From: Nymphaea colorata
Taxonomy: Eukaryota > Streptophyta > Magnoliopsida > Nymphaeales > Nymphaeaceae
Assembly: GCF_008831285.2 (NCBI RefSeq)
Contig: NC_045146.1
Span: 19,299,289 to 19,363,288, forward strand
Reading direction: 5' to 3'
Length of the DNA stretch: 64,000 bases
Part shown: positions 51,001 to 60,100 of the stretch, piece after piece
How positions within the stretch are numbered: position 1 is the stretch's first letter
Layout of the letters: each line of letters begins with the position of its first letter
Made by a program: the position numbers and the translations under genes
The notes under the pieces: generated by a model
Seen by the model: the letters and a program-made list of their open reading frames with translations, nothing else
What the model was told of the DNA's origin: nothing
The model's database searches: none

Positions 51001-54000
51001 CCTTTTCCTCCTTCTTCCTCCTCCCTCCTTCCTCCCCGCCCCTTCTTCCTCCCCAACTGTAAAAAAAAAAAAACCAGAAATATTATTCCGTCTCTCAGCT
51101 GGAATAATATTTCCGGAAATATTATTCCGTTTTGAGCCCCAATGGTAAAAAAAAAAATTTGAAAATTTGAATTACTTTTCTTGTGCTACAGTAAAATTTC
51201 AGCTTATCAAACGCTACCTAAGCGATTTCCTGAGAGGTTGTAATAAGTTGAGCATGATTGACATATATGCTCCAGCTTGAGGGGGAGTGTTAAAGAGGGT
51301 TTTTGCAATATTATAAAGTTAGAGAGTAGGTCTTTAAATATTTTCTTATACTTGTTGGACTGTTTTTGTAATTTCTGTACCACCAGCCCTAATCTCTTTA
51401 ACTTGAGATTAGAGTTACGTTAATGAGGATTCTTTTGGGCTCTCCCTCTCTCATCGTAACACCAAGAACACAAAGTTTTGATTCGAACAGAATCAACCAA
51501 GGACATCTATATTGTTCAAGGACATCTACATTGTTACTTTTGTAAATGATGGTAGAACTACCAAAATTCAGTTGGCACAATTTAGTTACTTAACTACTTG
51601 CATAGAGAACCAAATTTATTCAAATGTGTGACTTCCAACAAAACAAACAAATATGGCATCAAATTTCAATAATTTTTTTGCTGCCCAATATTTTCTGATG
51701 TTTCCATAGTCAAAACAAGTAAAAACCTGAGAATTATCAGGAATGAGTGGCTCAGCTGAGATCTTCTGAATTGTTTGAATGGAGCATCTTTTTTTATCAG
51801 AAGGCACCCAACGTAGAAACCAAGCCTGAGTCAGGTGGTCCAAAATCTGCAAGAGTTTTTCCATTTAACAAAATATGTACTAATCTCAAACACAAGTGTT
51901 CACTTTGTTAAAGTGCAAACCTGAAGCTTGATTATTGAAGAGTTGATGTCTTCGGCACTCTCTTTGCTTGCTTCAGCAATTGACATGACAAGTTCCTAAG
52001 CATTTCCAGTTGAAGAATAAGACCCATCAGCAGCACCCTTCCACTAAATAGTCCAAGTAGAAAAAGACTCACCTGCTTTGAGTTGAGCAGACATGTTCGA
52101 TACTGGCAAGGATCACCCTCTTGCAATGCCCTCAAACAACTAGTTAGAGTAGGGAGGAAGAAGGAAAAGGAACAAAACTTAAGTAACAAGAGATAACAAG
52201 AGATGTTAACTATACAAGCTCAAATAATAGCAAACATCAATATTAGAGCACAATGAGAGGTGCTTTTTCCCCTTTATGAGAATGCATGAAGATCAATGGA
52301 AACTGATTACTTCTGCTTTTTGTGATGGTGCCAAGGGATAAGGCTGGGCCTCGGGTCAGGTACCCGACGGGTACCCGGTAACCGGTACCCGGCCCAATTT
52401 GGGACCGGGCTCAGGGCCCAAAGAAAACGTACCGGGCTGGCCTGATAAGTTATTGGGCCGGCCCGGGTGGGTCCGACTAAGCCCGGTTTGGCCCGATAAG
52501 ATTTTTTTAATACATATTTTATTGATTTTTATATATAATTATAATATTTTATTACCATTAATTATATTTAAATATTATTTTATATTAAATATATATATTT
52601 TTTAACTTAATCGGGAAGGGCTCGGGCTCGAGTTTTAGGTGTCGGGCCGGGCCCGGGCCGAGCCAGCCCAATGCCCAGGCTTATCAAGGGGATCTGCAAG
52701 AATATTTTCTTCTAGAAACCACTATCAATATCAATAAAAGGCACAATCACTAACGGTAGTTCATTCACGAGACACAATTAATTATATAACAAGGACATGG
52801 AACCCATGCATAACGTATTACCAATGCAAGTTTCTATTGAAATGATTGTTTTCAACAAATAGCTGCTCATCCAAATGTAACAAACTCTCATCCAGGGAAA
52901 GAGAAGCAAAGTCCCAGTTTCCAGTTCTCCAAGCTGCTTCATACTGCAGAAGAAAAGAATTTGATAGTTCCCTAATTTGTTAAGAGGCAAAAATAATGTA
53001 GAAGACCAACAAACTATCTCAAGGAGCAGAAGATTTCAAGCATGTCAATCATGAGAACCATATCAGAACCTGCAATTCAGTAAAATCCTCATCTTGTAGA
53101 AATCGATCACCCTGAGTAGTCAATCCTTGGCAATAGAGATCAAGTACATGGGTACAACCAGTTTGCTGTAATGCCCTCATCAACCCCTTGTAGGTTTCAA
53201 AGCACGCTGTTCCTTTTTCAGCTTCATATAACATCAAAGAGTGACACCTCTTAGAGCGTTCTGCCATCTTGTTGGTTATGTAGTCATCCCCTTGCTTCAT
53301 TTGAGCAGTCCTTGCGAGTAGGTCATAATTCTCAAGAGCCTTGCTCCAATTTCCCTCATGCTCATAAGTAATGATTTGAGATGGTAACTGTTCCAAAGTT
53401 TTAGTTAGGCATGTGTGCAGATGAATTTCCAGTCTACAAGAAATGCATAGACCAATAGGATGTTGAATTATAATAAAGCATGGAGAGATACAGAGTGCAT
53501 TCAAACCCTGGACAGACTGCTCAAACATAGATCCATTTTAAGAAACTGGAGTCCTCTAATGCATACATGAATTGGTGTCAGATCTACATGACTTATTGGT
53601 GAACTTGGTATTACAATGGAAACTGCATTGCCAGTTATTGTCTATCTAGAAGCAATTATCATATACAGATCTATATAATCAGACAAATCAACTTAGAGGT
53701 GCATCTTTTATGCAAGAAATTGTGTTATATTTATTTGCAACTTTAAGCTGAACAATAAAGACTATAGGAACACTTTCTAACTCCCATCATCAGTCACCAC
53801 AATTTTTTTTTTCCTGACCTATATACTCGAGCTCTGTTAATGTCTTATGTGCATCTTAATATTCCACAATACTGCTCCATTTTGATGGTACTTCTTGGAA
53901 GGATATTAAAACCTTTTCTCAGCTTGTTAGAAAGATATGATATTTAGATACCAATACATACTTTCAGGAATGGCACATTTCCGATACTAGGATATTGTCA

Positions 54001-57000
54001 ACACATCTTTACCATACACAAGAAAATGCTCATCAAAAAAACAATTGCCAAATTAGGCTTCGAAGGGAACTTAAGATAGAATAGTAAACAAACTGAAGAA
54101 AATCCTAATTTAATCACAATGTCTCAAAGAGCTTGTAGGAAATCCCTAGCCTGGTAACACAGATGATCAGAAAGGTGAGGACAAAAGGACTGATTTCCCA
54201 AGTTTACGCAACAAAGAAAATGATAACTAATTAAGTAGAAACACGACTTAACCTTATGAGACTGAATAATCCCATAAATACTATCAGGCTCATTGATCTT
54301 TGTCATTGCTGCAACCAACAATTCTACATGGGCTGGAAGCTGAGCCACAAAACTGAATAAGTTAATGAGATTATCATATAAAGGATAGAGAAGGTTGATA
54401 CAGAAACATAGTTGGCATTATTCCACCAAATTGATCAAAGAATTATAAAAATACTGCCAGAAAAAATCCAGCACCAACCGTTGCAAGGAGAGAAAAGTCT
54501 GGGTTTCCCAACGTAAGACTCTTGAAATGCTCTTCACACCAGAGCTCCACGTAGAGGATTGCAGAAAAGAACAAGCCACAAAACTACAGAGAAGATCATC
54601 GGCAAAAGGAACAGTTTCATGAACCACAAAGAAGAAAGATTATGCACAAGTTCAGCACACAGGTTATTCACATAATATTCACCAACATGTGAAAAGGTAT
54701 GTTATTGTTCACCTATGAACATGACATCTATTCTCCATTACTACAGTTCTTATTTTTCAAGAAAAAGAAGTATGATGAATCCTATGTGTCTGAGCTTATC
54801 CAGCAATCAGGTTTCCATGACTAAAACCACAAGGTTTAAAATGCACCTAAAATATGAAAGAATCACTTACAATTGCAGACTTTGCCACCACAAGATAATC
54901 AATATTGAGCCAGTAAACCTAAAAACCAAAAAACAGTATTAGTTAGGAGAAAAGTAGAACGCACAGGGTGGCAGAATATTTTCTAGTGAATCAACTTTTC
55001 CTTGTGATTTCTTGTATTCATGATGTTGATGATCTTCTCAGTTGGGAAAAAAATGCTAAAAAATAATTATTAAAATGAACCGCTGATAATATTGCATGAA
55101 AGAAAGAGCAAAATCTTAAGAGTACTCAAAGCAGAAACCGGTGTTGTCAGAGGCGTGCCTAAGCTGTACCCAACAGCCAATGCAGTTTCTTCAACAGCTA
55201 GATTTTTTCTTTTTTTTTTTTTCTTCTTTTGCTTCTTCTACCTTCCTTTTCATCTTTACTGTCTCATCTTCATCTTCCACTACTTTTTATTCTATTGTCT
55301 CCTTCTCCTCCGCTGTCCAATGCTGTCCTAGGCAGATTTTTCTCTTCTTTTTCTCCTTCTGATTGTCTCCTTCTTCTGTTTCTACTATCCAGATTCCTCT
55401 TCACATTGCTCTTGATCTAAATGTGTTCCTGTATAATACATTTATGACAGATCCCATAGAAAGTCATAGGGATAGCTCATATGCTATTATATGCTGAATA
55501 TTAGTACGTTGTTTTCTAAATTCTTTGCATGCACATGTATTATTCTTCCAAATACTTTTTCTGATAAACAAGTTATTACAAGTCATGAGCCAAGCCAGCC
55601 AGAGCTGAATAAAGAGCCCATTGTCTTTTTCAGAGCAAATCACACCCATGGGAATTCAAACTGAAAAGTAGGCTTTCATACTGACCATGGAAAACTATTA
55701 AACCAAAAGTCAGATGTATAAAAAAACGTAAAGCAACTTAAGCATATCATTGGAACAAATATTGTTCTTCTGTTTCTATCGGAAAAGATTTTCTCCGCTA
55801 ACTACTAATCGAGATTATTTCTGAAGTATCTCGACAAGTGAGAAATATAAAGTAATATACATAATTATGAAAACTTGGTTTCTTTACCATTTTTGTTACA
55901 AAGATGTCGCTAAAAATTCAAAATAGCTAATAAACTGTTAAAATAGTCATTAAAAAATTCAAATACTTTAGAAAACACATTCTCTAGAAAAAATCTGATA
56001 TTTTCATTTTGGCATTCTTTCAAACTAACATGCTTTTTTCTTTTCTTTTTTTGTTCTTTATTTTTTGTCTTTTCTCATATATAATACTGCATATATATCA
56101 TTGTCATGAATATTGATCTAAGGCTTTAGTGGCAAGCTTTTTTCCATATCAATCGGTAAGCTTTTCTCTCAGGGAAATTTGGGAATTTAAAAACATATAT
56201 ATAGATATATAATATAAAAAATTATGAATCTTTTGAATTTTCTACTAATTTTCTTACAGAAACATTGATACAAAGTAAAAATGGTTATTACTTATTAGAA
56301 TGTTAAAACATAAAAGAAACCTCAAAATTGTAAAGATATTAAAACATTTTCTCTAAAAATGTGATAAAAAATTGTCACATGCGTATTGCTGTAAAGGCAG
56401 CGTACCCATACTGGTCGGGTACGACACCGGTACTGTCATGGGTACTTCTTGGGTACTGGTCAACAGTACTGGATATGGTCAACATATTAGGGACCGTATC
56501 TATCCGATTTAGGACTTCGTCAAAGTTTTCTATCCAAAATTTAGGATTTCAGTTTTTTTTCTTTACATCATTTATACTGAGTAAATGCATACAAAGCTGC
56601 ATTTTCATATTTCGTTCAATAGTTTCTTCTTTAGATCTATAACTTTTGAATCATAAATGTGTTATTTTGTTTGTTTGAATTCTTATTTTGCGTTTCATAT
56701 ATATATAGATATGCTGGATTCTCGATTTATACGTCTGAATTAAGGGAAGGAAGGAGGATACGAATACTAATAAAAGATCAATCAAAGATCCTGTCTTTCT
56801 GTTCTGGGGGTGGAGAATAGAAAATAGAACGAATAATCTTTTTTTTTTTCATTTTTCTCTGTCTTTCAAGAAGATTAGGTCATCACAAAAACTTAGCTTA
56901 GAACTTAATTCGTTTTCCAGTTCACTTCTACTATTTGGATCTATGACGGATGGAATACTGGTCGAACCTCATTCATATGATATCATTCTATAAAGAATGA

Positions 57001-57096
57001 GGACGGCAGGTTATAGAAAGGAACGAAAGAGTAGAAAAATATGAGAAATTCAAAGGGATTCTTGGGTGGGGGTCAGGAATGCATTTTTTTGATTCA

Positions 57097-57156
<60 letters not shown>

Positions 57157-60100
57157 TACCCTCATAGCCAAGTTTTTTGAAAATAGTCTGAACCCATACC
57201 CGTACCAGCACCCATACCTATGTGACATAGGATAAAAACAAGTTATTTTCATTTTAGAAAATTTTTTCAATATATAGCATTACTATCACTTTTTTTCTGC
57301 TTTTCTTAAGATCAATCAAATCCTACCTTACTATTCTGCAGATGGAGAATAGAAGATGGAACAAATAATTCACTTAGAAAACAGAAATATTTATGAGAGT
57401 GCTTGAGATTTATGTATGTATTCATGAACATATGTACACATTTAATAAATGCATGCACATATACATTTTTGTATAGTTCTACTGAGCGTCACATCTATAT
57501 ACTTATGGCATGTAAATATTTTATTTTTCTTGTATTTATCTTCCTTTTTACACTTTGTTCAATCTCTTTGTGGCTTTACCGTTTTCTTTTTTCTGGTGAA
57601 GTTTAGGCCATCACTAAGTCTGGCTGCCTGTTGACCATGTTAAGATATTCAGATTGGGCCATGTCTTGGATCTGGATCAGACCCAAGACTTATTTTATTC
57701 AGTTTTGCATTTGTATTAGATGCCCCTTTAGCACTCGAATGTGTGATATGATGAAAACTGTGAGTGAATTTCAGTCAAATATTGAAACATTGGAAATGTT
57801 TATAATGAAAAAGATTAGGTCATGTCCCTAAGTTTCGGACTTGTAGCCTTTTGGCTTTTGCTGCTCCTACTTTCTCCTTCTTTGTTCTGGCAGGAAAATA
57901 TTGTGGTGACAAAATATGAAATCTAAGTAACAGACCAGCCACAACAGCCAGATTTCTAGCTGGGGGAGTGCTAATCCAACTGTTAGTCAAGCACAGCCCC
58001 ATTCTGCAGCCCTGCGCAGACGGTTTAAAATGGATTAGACAAGGCTCTCTCTCTCTCTCTGGTATAGGCTTTATGTCCAGATCCATGGAGATCTCAACCT
58101 ATAAAAATGTTGTCCCAATTGGTTCCAGTCCATAAGAGTGTCCAGCTTTTGTGTGATCTATATTTCATGCTTCATGATGTCTCCACACAACATTATACAC
58201 TTTTGATCGATTTTCATTGGAACTGTTAGCATGGAAACCTTGCAATGTTGTCTATGATTAAGAACATTCACTGCTGTTTTTAATGCTTACATCATCAAAG
58301 CACAACAAATAAAAGACTGGACGAGATGACATTTTAATTAAACACTCCAGCAGATACTGTCTACCAGTCTTAGCAATCGGAAGAAATGACACTAATAAGA
58401 TTAATCATTTAAAAAGTGTGAGATGGAAACTCAAGGCTATCCAAATGTATAATAATACTAGCATTTGCACAACGCATTACTACTTCAGGAAGCATAAGAC
58501 ATACTTTATCCCATGACAAGCATGATATGACTTCTGCACTAGATGAAAGTGAGGGGCTATGGTTCTCAAGTAAAGGAGACCTTGAATTACGACCAGATGA
58601 AGACCTGGAACCCTGCATCATGAATTGATTTTTCAGAATTAGTTTCTCTGTTACTACTGAAATTATAGTTACTTCTCTCAGAAAGTAAAAATCAGATAAA
58701 CATTTTGCTTCTGGAGTGCAGAGATGAAAACTTAAATTACAGCTTAAGTTTTATTGTTTATCCAATTAAAAAAAATGGTGTTGCTCAAACAAAAGAGCAA
58801 AACAAGACATCTAGCCTGATCAAATTCAATTTCATTCAACATCTTGACATTAACAAAACTCATCAAAAGAGACCTGGCATGATAACCCTAGGCTGATAGT
58901 AAGTCTCCGATCACTTGTGGGACACTAAATATACCTGATATTTCTTTTTTTGTGAGTAAAGTTAGTCAATTCTTAGACAAACCGACCAAACTGCATTGGA
59001 AAGCTGCTATGATGATTCTTATATATTTGAAGTCTTCTCCAAGAAAAGGGACGGTTATTCAGAGGAAACCCTTCTCTTAATATAATTGTTTATTCTGATG
59101 TCAATTATGCAAGATTCACTAATAATAGAAAATTTTACTATTAGATTTTGTGTATTTGTTGGGGAAACTTGGTTACATGGATGAACAAAAGGCAAACTTT
59201 GGTGCCCAGGTTGAGTGTCAAATTAGAATGCAGAACATGGCCCAAACAACAGCTAAAAGGATGCATATTAGCTTACTTACAAGTGCTCAAAATCCAATGG
59301 TGAAAATGTGTGACAATAAAGTTGCGACCTATACTACCCAATAACCCGTGTTTCATGAAAGAACAAAGCAATTTGATGTAGATTTCCACTGTATATAAGA
59401 CCTGGTGCAATCAGGAATATCACTACATGTCACGTGGCATCTAAAGATAAGTAGCAGATGTATTCGCCAAGCTTATTGCCAGTTTGGTTTCCACAAGTTA
59501 TAATATACTGAGCATGATAGATATGATCATGGTCCAGCTTGAAGGAGAATAATGAAAGAAACAATCATAAGTTTGAGGGCAGATTAAACATTTGAAAGCT
59601 GTCTTAAAATTGTTTCCGTCATTTTTGAAATATGGTGGACTATTTGTAATTTTTCTCACTAATTCTGGGACTAGGGTTAATAAAAGCAGTCTGTTACTTT
59701 CTTCCTCTCTCTCTCTCTCTCTCCACACTTCCCTTCTTCATATTAACTAGTGCAACAAGTATTAAGTTGAAATCATTAGAATATGACTTACCTTGTCTTG
59801 TATTTTCAATTATTTGTACACTTACTCCTTTAAAACATTAAGCTTTTCCTTTTTCTTACACTCAACATGGTTTTAGCTTTTTAACTTTTGGGAACTGCCC
59901 TGAAGATCTAGCTAGAAAACAAGATGTAGCCTATATTTTTCTTATCCAGATGTGACTAAGACCAACATTTGTATATGCAGCAAGGATCAAATCAACGAGA
60001 ACAATAAAGCAGGCTTGGATAATGACAAATTTAAGCTAAAATAGTTGTATCAATTAGCAAAGTGCCACAAGCAGCAGTTCCAAGAAAATAAACACAGTAA

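Larger units (their letters stand above)
45104..51461 (+). mobile_element. D: Ty1/copia element carrying two DNA-transposon insertions
   Basis: Perfect 5-bp duplication CCAAG (45,099-45,103 and 51,462-51,466). 174-bp LTRs (45,104-45,277 and 51,288-51,461), primer-binding site TGGTATCAAAGCC, polypurine tract TTGAGGGGGAG. The pol text is broken by stops and by CT-4 (48,750-49,563) and a Tourist-like element (50,249-51,218). Gag is reduced to a short remnant. Confidence 0.94.

Noticed and set aside
50350-51135. Long open frames on both strands, including a 261-codon plus-strand frame
   Set aside because: They are created by the pyrimidine tract of the Tourist-like element and encode only Ser/Pro/Leu/Phe or Gly/Glu/Arg repeats.
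53388-53433. Alternative acceptor that would lengthen ATM exon 6
   Set aside because: It would join exon 5 out of phase, and the extra residues do not match ATM. The acceptor at 53,388 gives the conserved join.
56740-57060. Sequence reminiscent of plastid intergenic DNA
   Set aside because: No plastid gene text could be identified, and related wording recurs at 57,310 in the nuclear intron. It is probably the interior of CT-5.
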